Source of the DNA: Ceratodon purpureus
Lineage: Eukaryota > Streptophyta > Bryopsida > Pseudoditrichales > Ditrichaceae
Length of the DNA: 64,000 bases
Reading direction: 5' to 3'
Assembly (NCBI GenBank): GCA_014871385.1
Contig: CM026428.1
Location: 13,890,041-13,954,040, forward strand
Both the position numbers and the translations under genes were made by a program. The number at the start of each line of letters is the position of its first letter. Within the stretch, counting starts at the first letter, position 1. This document shows positions 23,944 through 34,852 of the stretch, one piece after another. The notes under the pieces are model-generated. The model was not told the DNA's origin and searched no databases. It saw nothing but the letters and a program-made list of their open reading frames with translations.

Positions 23944-24331
23944 TTAATCATAAGTAACCAAAAACAAAAAAGAGTGAGGTGGAGAGGACGGAGTGGTGTG
24001 GAGGGAACTCATAGATAAGGAGGGGGAGGGATGCGTGCGGGAGGAGGGAGAGGTTAATAGCGGAACTATGGAGGGTCGAGGTTTTTGGGTAAGGGCTGGT
24101 GGTTTTCGAGTCTGCGTTTGTGGAGGAGGATAGACATGGCGTAGTGAATGGCAATATTGTTGATATGTTTGAAGGTATTTTTGATGGTAAGCAGGGTTAT
24201 TTTGAAGTTGTCTTCAAAAAGTTTCATTGAGGGAATGTGTGTTGTTGCTCTGGCACCTGCTGTAATGACTATGAGGGGGTCTATTTTCCAGCCTTGGGTA
24301 GTTATGCTGGCAATTATTTTTAGTGGACAAG
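23944..24331. other. spacer before the TIR element cluster
   Basis: G-rich on the + strand around 23960-24130, with no coding sequence, RNA or element ends that I can support. Confidence 0.3.
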
Positions 24332-24333
24332 TA

Positions 24334-24739
24334 AGGTATACACACCCATAACCGATAACTTAAGGATTTCAACATATCAAAGCTTGGGTTATCAATAATT
24401 TTTGTTCGTAAGGAAGTAAGGATCATGAAGAATGAGCATTTTTTTCAAAAATTATTGAGTAAAATTCAAATTACTACATTTTTTTGTTCAAAAGTTGGTC
24501 AGAGCCCACAACCAACATATACAGTAGCTTCACCCATGACCAACAATAACAAGAGTAGTGAACAAACATGAGACTATTTAATTCCGTAACAATTAGAGAC
24601 ACATCCTATTGGAGGACGCATCATGGATTCCTGCAATATTGCATCATGCAAATATCGGCTTTTGGTAAACCAATGTGTTGTATCCGGGAAGTCTACATAT
24701 CGGGGATGGGATCGTTATCGGTTATGGGTGTGTATATTT
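24334..24739. mobile_element. TA-flanked AGGT-type MITE, copy G
   Basis: 406 bp flanked by TA. The left end AGGTATACACACCCATAACC is the inverted match of the right end GGTTATGGGTGTGTATATTT, over about 27 bases with few mismatches. No coding sequence. TA target and AGGT/ACCT termini are shared with the pogo-type element at 50874-55337. Confidence 0.8.
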
Positions 24740-25183
24740 TATGTTAGATTCAGCTGGGCCACAGTGATCAGGAAAGCCCGGCCCGGCTTCACGGAAATGG
24801 AAAGGAGTGTAGAGAAAGCAACATTGGTTCCATTTCCAGGTTGTTCTTTGAAGCAATTTACATAGAATCACATTCTCTAGAAACACACGTTGAATCTGTC
24901 GTGCATGAGCAGTAGTACACAATACACAAGATCATAGCGGTGATACTAAGAGTTAAATACTTAGTTGTTTTTCCCGTTGCCGTCACTGGCTCTGGGTGTA
25001 TTTTTATTTTCTGCAATATAACTAATTTTAATTTGTGCTAAAAATAAGATACTGAGAGTTAATTAAAGTCACCGTTTTAGGAAACCTTGCCTGTTAGCGG
25101 CATTATGACGTAACCAGACTGATGTCACACAGAAATGAAGTCAGGGTCGTAACATGTTCTCTGAACGTTTTGGGCTCGAAGGT

Positions 25184-25499
25184 AAGGTTGATTGCCCTAA
25201 AACCAACCACTGAAGTAGTTTAGGGTATTTTTAGCAGTGGTAAATTCTGAAGAAAAAAATGAGAGGCTTCAAAATAGGATTTCGGAAGGATTGGAAAAAA
25301 ACGCAACAAGAAATATGCATTTCTCAATTTTTTACAGAATTCCAAAGTGCAAAGTAACATGTGACCCAAAATTGATCACATGCTCTAATGTACAAATGAG
25401 GTACATTTGTCTTTCACAATCCAGAAATTAGGTCTGATCGGTTTTGAGGCAGTGGTTGATCGGTTTTGGGGCAGTGGTTGGTATTAGGACAACCAACCA
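25184..25499. mobile_element. TA-flanked AGGT-type MITE, copy I
   Basis: 316 bp. Left end AGGTTGATTGCCCTAAAACC, right end GGTATTAGGACAACCAACCA; TA on both sides. A 22-base unit (GATCGGTTTTGAGGCAGTGG-type) is doubled near the right end at about 25437-25480. Confidence 0.7.
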
Positions 25500-25816
25500 T
25501 AACCATTCCTGGTCATTGACATGATGCAGACTCTGTGCTTTTGATATTTCATTGTTTGTAATGACTCTTCCCAAATAAGCTGAACCAACCAATAAGCCAG
25601 CATTAGCATATGCGTGCTTGGTTATGAAATGATCACAACCAACTAAATACATATTCATTGGATAGTCGTGGTAGTCGTAGAAATGGGTAAAAGAGTGAAT
25701 TAGGCACTCACACTTGGTACAAATAGAAAGGATCATTTGTAATGCAAGAAATTATAGCAGTGGTATCTATTGTCAGTGGCTACCTCTATTCCAAGTTCAT
25801 GTATTCAATCACAATA

Positions 25817-26759
25817 TCGTACCTAAGGGCCAGCTTTGACACCCCTTGGTCGAATAACTAATTAATTTCAAATTTTAATGTCCGACACCTAAAAATAGTA
25901 TATTCACAATTTCAGCAACTTTCTTTTCTAATTTCTTAAAAATTTGTCTTAAAGCTTTACTTAAATTTTCTACTAAATTGTTGATCCTTCACATCTTTTC
26001 AGTAGTGGATGACGAGATAGAGGTGATTGTGGGTGAGAATGCTCTCTTGTTTATGCAAGTAGAGTGGAGTTGTGTCCAACAATCCATATGGGAAATGTGA
26101 ACTTTGAGGTGAAGCACTTAGTTAGTCTCCTTTTTTATAACTCACATAATTTTTGCATATAGTCTTCAAATGACATAAAATTTGTTGGAGGTGAAAGATT
26201 ACTTGATTTATAAACTTCTCTTCGACCAACAAAATTTCAAAAAAGTGAACCTTCTATGCACAATTGACCTCCAAAAAACTGTTTTAAACCCATACTATCT
26301 TTTTTAATCTTTACAATGCTGCAATGATTTGTTCATATCTTTTGCATAAAGACTTATTTTAAAACAAAATTTGTTGGAGCTGGAAGAAGAATCAATTTAT
26401 CAACTTTTGTTAGTTGAACACAATTCTATAAAACTTCATCTTCTATGCTCAATTGGACTTCGAAATCTCTGTACAACACATTTGAAAAGCCTCACTTAGA
26501 CTCTTGCTACTTCTTAACCCATATTCTTTGTAAATTAATGTATGTAAGCTTGATTACAAAAGGAGCACACTCTCTCCGCTGAATCTTGCACATGCTTCAA
26601 ATATAAGTAATTGTCTAGTGTGAAGTGAAATTTCTTTACATTCCGACAATTTTGTAAAATAATTGATATTATATTCGACAAAAAATGCCAATAATATTCT
26701 AAAATTTCCGACATCTATTTTTGGAATCATTTTCTGCCGAAGCTGACCCTTGGGTACGG
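25817..26759. mobile_element. TA-flanked CCGTA-type element, copy E
   Basis: 943 bp. Left end TCGTACCTAAGGGCCAGCTT, right end AAGCTGACCCTTGGGTACGG, with TA flanks. It is collinear and highly similar along its whole length to copy F (39535-40475). No transposase frame, so non-autonomous. The TA target suggests the Tc1/mariner-related group; the exact family is unassigned. Confidence 0.85.
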
Positions 26760-27141
26760 TAGTCATTCCAGATGTAATCATCTTCTGGAATATACTGGTT
26801 CATTGAGAACAAATAAAATGTTCATGGAAAAAACCCAGGCTTGGTAGCAAAATTTTGTTTAGTCAGCTCAAGCATAGTGAGATACCGTTCACGAATTGTG
26901 ACTACAGGTGCTTCAACGTCTGTGACTCTAGAGTTCCTTACAACTAGTTTGCAAATCTCCGATCAACGTCTGAATTATTGGGTCAAACTTCCAGTGCCTG
27001 AGGATACTCCCACATTCCTGAAGCAAATGGGTTCCATGTGGTTTGATGCCGGGATTTGATACGCAGGACTTGAACGATCAAGTCTTCAAATTGCAACAAA
27101 GTGCATACGCACAACCTTGTCACACCATCTCGCCAACATTA

Positions 27142-27560
27142 AGGTCGACACACCTAAAACCAACAACTTAAGAGATTTTCCACTGAAATTGGAGGTGTTT
27201 AACTCAAGGGAGATTTTTCTTTAAAAGGGAAATAGGTTTTAGGAGGAATGCAAATTTAAATTTCATGTTTAGTCCAATATTTAAATTATTATGAATCTTG
27301 AAAGCCAATTTTTTGTAATACATATAGCCAGTATGTAGGTCCACCTAAAACCGACCACCATGACACCAAAACTTGATCACTGTGCTACTACCAAAATATT
27401 TCCATATGATTTCCTTTCTACCAATCATACTTCATACTTTCTTCTAAATCTCCCAAGATTTGAAATTTGAAATTTCTATGAGATCATTTTAAAGCTTCTC
27501 GGAAATAAAGAAGTCTACTTATCACTTATTGGAACCTGTCGGGTATAGATGCATCGACCT
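27142..27560. mobile_element. TA-flanked AGGT-type MITE, copy M (degenerate)
   Basis: 419 bp with TA flanks. Left end AGGTCGACACACCTAAAACC, right end GGGTATAGATGCATCGACCT; only the outer 7 bases and scattered inner bases pair. Inside it, near 27338, is another left-end-like sequence (AGGTCCACCTAAAACCGACC). Confidence 0.55.
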
Positions 27561-27628
27561 TAGATCCACTTTGATTCTTCAACACAAGACCAAGTAAGAT
27601 TCTCTGTAAGCGGGCATAAAATGGTATA

Positions 27629-27912
27629 AGGTACAAACACCTATAACCGACAACTTAAAGCATTTCAGCTTATCAAAGGTTTAGGTTATCGATAAGGAGA
27701 TAATTTTGGCTCGTGGGAAAATAACGTTCACGAATAATGACATTTTTTCATGAATTATCTTCCAATATTGAAATTTGTACAATTTTTCAAAGTAAAAAGT
27801 ACTTCCGTACTCACAACCGATATATACAAATGAGGTACATCTGTACTTTCATAATCTAGGAACTAGAATATATCGGTTATTGGTCATTTGTCGGCTATGG
27901 GTGTCTCAACCT
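27629..27912. mobile_element. TA-flanked AGGT-type MITE, copy H
   Basis: 284 bp with TA flanks. Left end AGGTACAAACACCTATAACC, right end CGGCTATGGGTGTCTCAACCT-type. Its right half aligns closely with the uninterrupted part of copy J (for example ACAATTTTTCAAAGT and GGTACATCTGTACTTTCA). Confidence 0.8.
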
Positions 27913-27999
27913 TATTCTGTGATATCTAATAACAGTGATAATAACAAGAAATAAATAATGTGTAGAACCAAGAAAGAAGAACCAGCCACTGCAAGCATA

Positions 28000-28354
28000 A
28001 GGTAGGAACACCTATTCCCGTGACTGCACCCATTCCCGTCAGCATAAAAGGCACCTTAATCCAAGTGACTCTGATATTGGGTGGTTGAAGAAATTTGCTA
28101 CTATAAGGAACTTTTCATGACAGAAGTTGCATCACCAAGTCACGAAATCAAGTGCATTCAAACACAGTTAAAATGATGAAATCATATTTTGGCTTTGATG
28201 ATCGAGAAGGTACACAAATTCTACTATAACATGACTTTGTCGATACAATCTAGATTAATATGTAATTGCCTTTCCCTGATATAATTACTTTAAAAACTGC
28301 TCATCCAGAAGTATAATAATCTGCTTAAAGTCACCGGAATGGGTATCCCTACCT
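28000..28354. mobile_element. TA-flanked AGGT-type MITE, copy K (pogo-derived candidate)
   Basis: 355 bp with TA flanks. Left end AGGTAGGAACACCTATTCCC then GTGAC and CCATTCCCG; right end GTCACCGGAATGGGTATCCC then TACCT. The first 40 or so bases resemble the left end of the 4.5-kb pogo-type element (which also has TTCCCGTGAC and CCATTCCCG), so K is the best candidate for a deletion derivative of it. Confidence 0.8.
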
Positions 28355-28356
28355 TA

Positions 28357-29295
28357 AAATGAAGTACACTCCACAGCACAAACCCCAAAGGTTTGGCAAA
28401 CCAGGTGTTTGCATGAAGTGCCAAGCGAAGGTTCTCATACAGACTGAGATGAGTGTCTGGGTAAATGCACACTTTGATCTCATAACTCTGCTCGGGATTC
28501 TGATACGCAGAGCCTTTGCGGCATTCCATCATGCTTCTGCTAATAGATCTACTCTAGTGACAGTGGATTCTGGAAGTGATCTCGGAAACTCGTCCGAAGC
28601 TGCAACAAAAGATCGCTGCAGACATGAACGGATCATGCGGAAAGCTAATTTGCTGCAGTCAGAGCCGGCTAAGTGAAGATCGGTGCTTTAGACTAGGTTT
28701 AGTTGACAATTTAACCTTTAAAGTTATCATGTAAGTATTTGGCTACATGTACAACCTCTGAATTGGTACTCAATTCCTAGATGTTTTGCTTCAGATTTCT
28801 TCAATATCCCACATACACAACTGCAATAGTTGCCCAACGTATGTTCCTCTAGGAAAATTGCTCTTGTTCTTCCTATGGATTCAAAGTCGAATTCCCATGG
28901 ATGCAATGTGAGCAATATGTGGGTAGTTCATTGTTTAAGGGTATTGTATTGTGAAGTTGAAAATGACATGTTGCTGTATGGAGTGAAGCACTTTGCAATC
29001 CATTGAGATCAACGGTTACAGGTAGCATACGGTTCATGACATCTGAACACAAAAAACATGCAACATAACAAAGACGTCATCACAGAAACTGCACATCAGA
29101 AATTTCCTATACCTTCCAACAAGGCGCAACACCCTCCCGTTTCTTGCATTAATCTTCCACATCTCCCATCATGATACAGTGCGTAATTTCAATAGAAACC
29201 ACACAAAAACCACCCCAATGCTACAAGATTCTCTACCTGGGCGAACCCAAAATAATACAAAATAATCATACCACTATCATACCTACCTAAACGCT
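28357..29295. other. spacer and 3' UTR of the LHC gene
   Basis: The right part (about 29050-29295) should be the 3' UTR of the minus-strand LHC gene. No further gene is supported; open frames at 28359-28676 and 28727-28915 have no motif. Confidence 0.4.
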
Positions 29296-31026
29296 CTAGA
29301 AACGCAGCCAGTCGTGCAAGTTCTGCAGAGGGCTCACTCCCGTCACCGCACCCTGAGCAAACAACCCTGCCATGGCCATCATCGCCAGCCTACCATTCTT
29401 GATCTCCTTCACCTTGAGCTCAGCGAATGCCTCGGGATCCGATGAGAGTCCCAAAGGATCAAAAGTTTTGCCTCCAGGGTAGAATGGATCAGCACCTTCA
29501 GGGACAAGCCTGACCCTCGCCATCTCAGAAAGCCCCATCAGCAACACCTGCACCACGGCAACTGCCACAATGCTGTGCGCGTTGATGAACCCCGGCACGC
29601 CCAGGTAGTCGATGCCCGACTCGGAGAAGATCTGGGCCCCAGTCTTGAACCACACGGGTTCGTATCCGGGAATGGAGTTCGGGTTGATGAGCTCCGGGAT
29701 GAGGCACCCGGTGATGCCCAGCATGGCCCAGCGTCCGTTCATAAGCTCCTGGGAACGGAGCCTGGCGTAGTTTGCTGGGAGTCTGCACAGGCTGAAGATG
29801 TCGCACCCGTAGTCTCCCGGGTACTCGCCCTTGAGGTGGGCGGGGACGTCCTTGGGGGCAGTGAAGGGGCCCCTCCAGAGGGGTCTCTTGGGGCCGTAGT
29901 AGGCTGCCCGGGCGTCTTCATTGGGTGCTACTGAGCGGCCGTAGACCTTGTACCATGCTGCAGCGCCTGTAAGTCCAGATGAGGATGTGTTGGTGGATGG
30001 AGCTACCAAATCCTCTGGCTCTGGGTCTGCTTGAGATGCCTGGAGCATGTCAAGGTAACGGTTAGTTGTAATAATTGTCAATCAACACAGCTAGAGTCTG
30101 ACGCTGCGAAAAGTATCCACTTTCGCAAACTTTTGCTTAAAGTGAGACGTTACAGAAGTACTACACGTCCAGACCCTCTTTTTTCAGGGGTAGAGCTAGA
30201 GACTTACAAAGCCTGGCAAAAGTGAATTGTAGAAGTCCGACCAAACTGCCAAATTTTAGCTGTGCGAGTGCGATGTGACAAGAACACTAAATAAACGTGT
30301 TACCTGAATACTCATCGAGGTTGAATTAATTGGGCCCACTAAACGCAATGGGTGATTTAGAGCCCTCAATGACATACTAGCAAAATTCTCTACTACACAT
30401 GTACAACGCTAGACGATTCTCTCTAATATTTTTCATTGTAATCAACAACCGCATTAACTGCATTCGTGAAATAGACCTAAACCCCGCCAAATCTCGGACA
30501 TGGCTAAAACCACATAGCGAATGAATGCTGGCGGGCATCGAAATTCAGCATAACTAGATTATTAAACCACCATCACAATTCACGAAAAAACCAGACAATT
30601 TCAACAAAACTGATATCAACATCACAAACCTCAAAACGAACCCGTAGCCTAGCACGCGAGAAAATCAGACACTGACTCAATCCAACTCTTCCAAGTAACT
30701 GAGAACCGTCAACACTCACCGCTAATGATTACCATAAACCCCTAAAATTCCAACACCCTAAACATCCTAGAACCCATTCACTCAAAACCAAACCAAAAAA
30801 CACAAAACGGTTTTCCAACACAAACCTGCTGAATGAGATTGAACACATCGTCCAGGCCCACATTGGACATATCCGACATCTCCTCATCCTGCTTCACAGC
30901 TCGGCACGCCCACGACGACCTCGACGGCTGGTTCACCTGGCCGCATGACCGCCTGGCACCAGCAGCAGCAGCTGGGGCAGCCGCAGCCGCGGCACCCTGG
31001 AGCGCCATGGACGCCATCGCCGCCAT
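29296..31026 (-). CDS. light-harvesting chlorophyll a/b-binding protein, divergent LHCII type
   Basis: Two exons, 31026-30826 and 30039-29296 (donor CAGCAG/GTTTGT, acceptor CTCCAG), in phase 0, give 314 residues. The start is the first of several ATGs in an Ala-rich transit peptide (cleavage perhaps near residue 50). The protein binds chlorophyll in a thylakoid antenna. Seen: PGDYG (141-145), first helix ELMNGRWAMLG (165-175), EPVWFKTGAQIFSESGIDYLG (194-214, broken here only by numbering), middle helix 221-240, YPGG-FDPLGL (254-265), third helix EIKNGRLAMMAM (279-290). The central and C-terminal parts match Lhcb1-3 best. Oddities: a long acidic, Ser/Thr-rich N-terminal extension, and YYGPKR (114-119) where LHCII trimers have WYGPDR. 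A second WY pair lies at 96-97. Base composition of exon 2 is much GC-richer than the surroundings. Confidence 0.92.
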
Positions 31027-32754
31027 CGCAGTGAGGATCTAGGAGCTAGCAGCAGCTAGCAGAGGAGCACCGGTGGGATCGATGAGCTCGGTATCGATCA
31101 TCAACACTGCGGCGGTCGTCTGATCAGTGTAGAGCCTAGTCGTAAGCTGGTCGACGACGGAGCGGAGAGTTGTCTAGACTCTAGATGGATCAGATGGCAG
31201 ATGGACGGCGCAGCGCTCAAGCCACGGGATAGTGTGCCGTATCTCCGGTGGGCTGCCCATTGGTGAGCTGAGGGTGCTGTTTTCTGCTGGAATCTGCAGC
31301 CATGGCGTTTCAGGGCCACAATCCTCAAATCAACCAGTCCCTGGTTCTTTGGCAGTTTGGGTCTGATCACTGCCCTTCTAAGGTAGAGAAACCAAAAACC
31401 GTGAAAATAAGGTGATTCGACCAGAAAGGACGGAGATATAAATTCTCTGAATTTTTTTTGAGATGAAGAAGAAATAATGATGAAGAATGCAGTTTGTTTT
31501 GTGTTTTTATTCCCTATAAATAAATGTCTAGAATTGTTTGAAAGTGGGAAGTTTGTCAAGCCTCCTTCTTGTATACTGGTACTAGACTCTTCCTGAACCA
31601 AACGTGATGGTGTCCTAAAACCGTTCACTAATATCACGGAAAAGTGGGCGTAAGACTACTAAAAAAACCACAACTTAATATTATGTGACAAAACCTGGTT
31701 GGTCCACCAAAACCTACAAGGTCATGCAAAAATTCTTTGTTTTTGGTTTATCACCTCCATGTTTTGGGCAACTCTAGTGCACGCCTTGAGGGCATTCACC
31801 ATTTTTTGGTTTACATAGTGGCCAAGTCAAGAGTCGATCGTCGAAAATTCAAATCAAACTAAGGCCCACTTTATATATAGTTTGGGATTAGCCGGACGTT
31901 CGGCCGGATTGAATATTTTTTTGATATCTAAATGGAGCCTTAGTTTTGACCCTAGATAGGAGATTGGATGAAGTGGAACCTTGTTTCAATTGCATTAGAC
32001 TAGTCCAAACATTTTGGTGCCAAAACATTGCCATGTAGGATGCGACATAGGATAAATTGAAGTTTCAGCATGGCCCAAGAATTTGAAAGAATTGGAAAAT
32101 CCTATTGGTTGAAATTTGAAGAATTTGGGCAAGTCTTTATTCCGGCCTCAAGTTTAAAATTGGCCCTAAGTCGAGAGTCCAACTTTTGGGCGGAAAAATA
32201 TATTAAAAAAACCAATTCAAGCCTTCGGCCGGTCACAACGTGAAGTCACAAGTTTTAGTCCAAAGGCCAAGACCTTTGATCCGAATGTTTGAGTATTTAT
32301 AAAAAATTGAAAAAAAAATCATAATTTTTTTGTATGGATAGGGGATGGTCTAAAAACTAATGAAGAATATGTAGAAAACATTTCAATGATAAATTCATTG
32401 TTATGACAAAGTTATGACTAGTTGAAATTCAGATTATTTTTAATCAACATAGGTGTAGTTTCAATGATTGTCATAAGTTTGATTAATAAAACATGACAAG
32501 GCTTATGAAACATGAACATCCCTTAATAGCCCGAGAGCCTTGTCTTCTTGTGCATATTTTATTAAAAACAATCCACGGCCTCTTGACAAAAGTTTGGATT
32601 GATTGATAAAAAAATTGCTCAGGAGGCTGTTACTTGGCGCCAAAACTTCTAAAAAGATAACATTAATAGACAATTTTTGAAGATTGCTAGAATATGGACT
32701 TGGACAAATCAAGAAGTCTTTAAGACATTGTTTGTTTGCTACCATATTGATAGA
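31027..32754. other. LHC promoter region and AT-rich spacer
   Basis: The minus strand upstream of the LHC ATG holds a CCAAT motif (CTCACCAATGGGC near 31259) and a GATA core (GGAGATACGG), both common in LHC promoters; no sharp TATA box was found. Beyond about 31.7 kb the DNA is AT-rich with no gene. The frame at 31101-31637 has no motif. Confidence 0.4.
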
Positions 32755-32900
32755 AGAGTTGTCTACATTACATTCAAAAAGGCGGAGTAGTTCTTCACTT
32801 CCATTCTTTTGTCCTGTGGACATTGGATTGGGGTGGAGCAAACAAACACTTAATTCATGTCGGTCTCCAAAAGAGACCATAGATTTCCTTTCTGGATAGA
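32755..32900. repeat. dispersed ~120-bp repeat, copy 2
   Basis: Inverted relative to copy 1. Shared blocks include GGACATTGGATTGGGGTGGA, CATGTCGGTCTCC and AGAGACCATAG. Confidence 0.65.
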
Positions 32901-33239
32901 AGAGTTCAAAGGATAAAGAAGATAAGAAGAAAGAGAATAAAACTAAAATGAGGGTAAAGATGGAGGTTACAAGCTCCAAAAAATTTGTTTTTTTGCAACT
33001 ATTAATAAAATAATAATCATTTATTAAGTATTGAAAATAAAATTTGAAAATTGTCACAATCAAAATCATAATTTTCACATTGAGAAATGAAATAGTATGA
33101 GTTCCTAAAGGGTGATTTGGAATAACTCATTACCACTCGCAAATCAATTCGGTGACCATTTGATCTTTTCATAATCACCTTCATATCGTTCAAAATCCAC
33201 CATGTAACAAACATAGTTTCACTATATTCCTTCCCTCTA

Positions 33240-33543
33240 TGGTAAACTGTGTTATGACTGCCACTTTCCTATGACCGCCATCCTCAGAAGTGGCATTCCC
33301 CATTTATGAATATCCTGTTTATAAATGCCCCCCATCTATGAATACCCTAGTCGCAGTCATAGGATATTAGTGGCGACACCCTTTAAAATTCTACAACTAA
33401 TTCATATCAAGTCTAAAAATTATGATTCCACCTCGTGTCTTCTTTAAATCTTAAACTTTATCACTGAAAAATAGTTACTAAATACAATGACATGACTAAT
33501 ATTGCTAAATCCTTATTGTGGCGGTCATTAGGCCAGTTTACCA
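33240..33543. mobile_element. TA-flanked MITE with TGGTAAACTG ends
   Basis: 304 bp with TA flanks. Left end TGGTAAACTGTGTTATGACT, right end GTCATTAGGCCAGTTTACCA; the next bases GCCAC/GTGGC also pair. No coding sequence. The ends differ from all the other families in the window. Confidence 0.75.
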
Positions 33544-33545
33544 TA

Positions 33546-34183
33546 ATACTTGTATCAATTCTCCTTTTCTTTCACCATTCATTCACCACTTCACTGCATG
33601 TGCAATTAATTCCAATCCATAAGTACCACTCTCTTACCAATTTCCACTGGTGCCATGAACTTAGTGACAAGATAGAGGGATTGATTTTCTGATCAAGTTG
33701 TATTGCTGACCCCAATTGGTTTGGAGTTGGATTCCAAAATCCAACAACCCTGGTTTCAGAAAGTGTCTAAGAGAGTTCTAATTACGTTCATTCTTGGAAA
33801 AATTGAGTTCTTGGAAAAAATGAGAACTTCTTATCGATGCAGAAGCGCTTTATTTTCAAAATCCAACCTCTCATGAACACCATCATCCTAAGATCCGTTA
33901 ATGGTCAGTCTATGCTTGAAGACTTAAAAATTCATAGAAAATTGTAGAAATGCTCAAAAAATGTAACTTTTTTTTGAAATACCTTTTCACTAGCTTTGCG
34001 GAGCATCCAAAATTTAAAAAAAAAAAAAAATCACAGGTCTAAATATGCAAACATGAAATTCAGTCGGGAATTGGTTCCACTACCTTATTGGATGTATGCT
34101 TGATGATTTGTAATAATTTCTTGCTTTGTGGGTACTTATCACTGGTGATTCTTGGCTGATTTGCCCTCTATTCCTTAAAGAGC
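33546..34183. other. AT-rich spacer
   Basis: No gene, RNA or element ends are supported; a poly-A run occurs near 34017-34030. Confidence 0.3.
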
Positions 34184-34186
34184 TTA

Positions 34187-34703
34187 GGGCATCCTCAGTC
34201 CAACACTCTAAAGCTCCCTCCAAACTAAAACCTATCTTTGGACTGATCTAGAATTAGAAAGTGAAATTACCATCATTGGAAACGCATGTAAATAAACGTG
34301 TGATATTTCTCAAGCCAAAAAAATTGTGAAATTGAGACGTAGGTGAAATTTCCCATCGAAACCACAACAATTTCAAAGTATAGAGGGAGTGCACCAAATC
34401 TTGCTTAAAAATGGAAAGATCCTCCCACACTCCCTCTATATTTCTGAAATTTAGAGGGAGTGTGGGAGGATCTTTCCATTTTTAAGCAAGATTTGGTGCA
34501 CTCTCTCTAAATTTTCAAAATGTGGTATTTTCAATGAGGGATTTCACCTACATCAAATTTTAACAAAATTTTTATCCTGAAAAATATCTCACGTTTATCC
34601 TAATTCGCTTCTAATGATAGTAATTTCAATATCTAATTTTAGGTCAGTCAAAAGATAGCTTTTGCTTTGGAGGGAGCTTTGCAGTGATGCACTGAGGATG
34701 CTC
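34187..34703. mobile_element. PIF/Harbinger-like MITE (TTA target), copy R
   Basis: 517 bp with TTA duplicated on both sides. Left end GGGCATCCTCAGTCCAACAC, right end CACTGAGGATGCTC; the pairing continues through CTAAAGCTCCCTCCAAA / TTTGGAGGGAGCTTTG. Its centre (about 34378-34510) is a separate near-perfect inverted repeat around AGAGGGAGTG. No coding sequence. TTA target and GGGCATC/GAGCATC ends are typical of Tourist/Harbinger MITEs. Confidence 0.85.
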
Positions 34704-34727
34704 TTACCAGGTAGTCCTCACAACATA

Positions 34728-34850
34728 AGGTAGAGGGCCCTTGAACCGTCCCCCTGTTTCCAAAACCGATCAGGCTAAAATGTACCTGATTTGTACATTT
34801 TAGCCTGATCGGTTTTGGAAACAGGGGGACGGTTCCAGGGCCCTCTACCT
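34728..34850. mobile_element. TA-flanked AGGT-type foldback MITE, copy N
   Basis: 123 bp, almost entirely one palindrome. Arms begin AGGTAGAGGGCCCTTGAACC and end GGTTCCAGGGCCCTCTACCT; a loop of about 12 bases (CTGATTTG region near 34786) separates them. TA flanks. Confidence 0.9.
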
Positions 34851-34852
34851 TA

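Noticed and set aside
31101-31637. 178-residue minus-strand frame upstream of the LHC gene
   Set aside because: No family motif or transit peptide; it overlaps the LHC promoter and leader.
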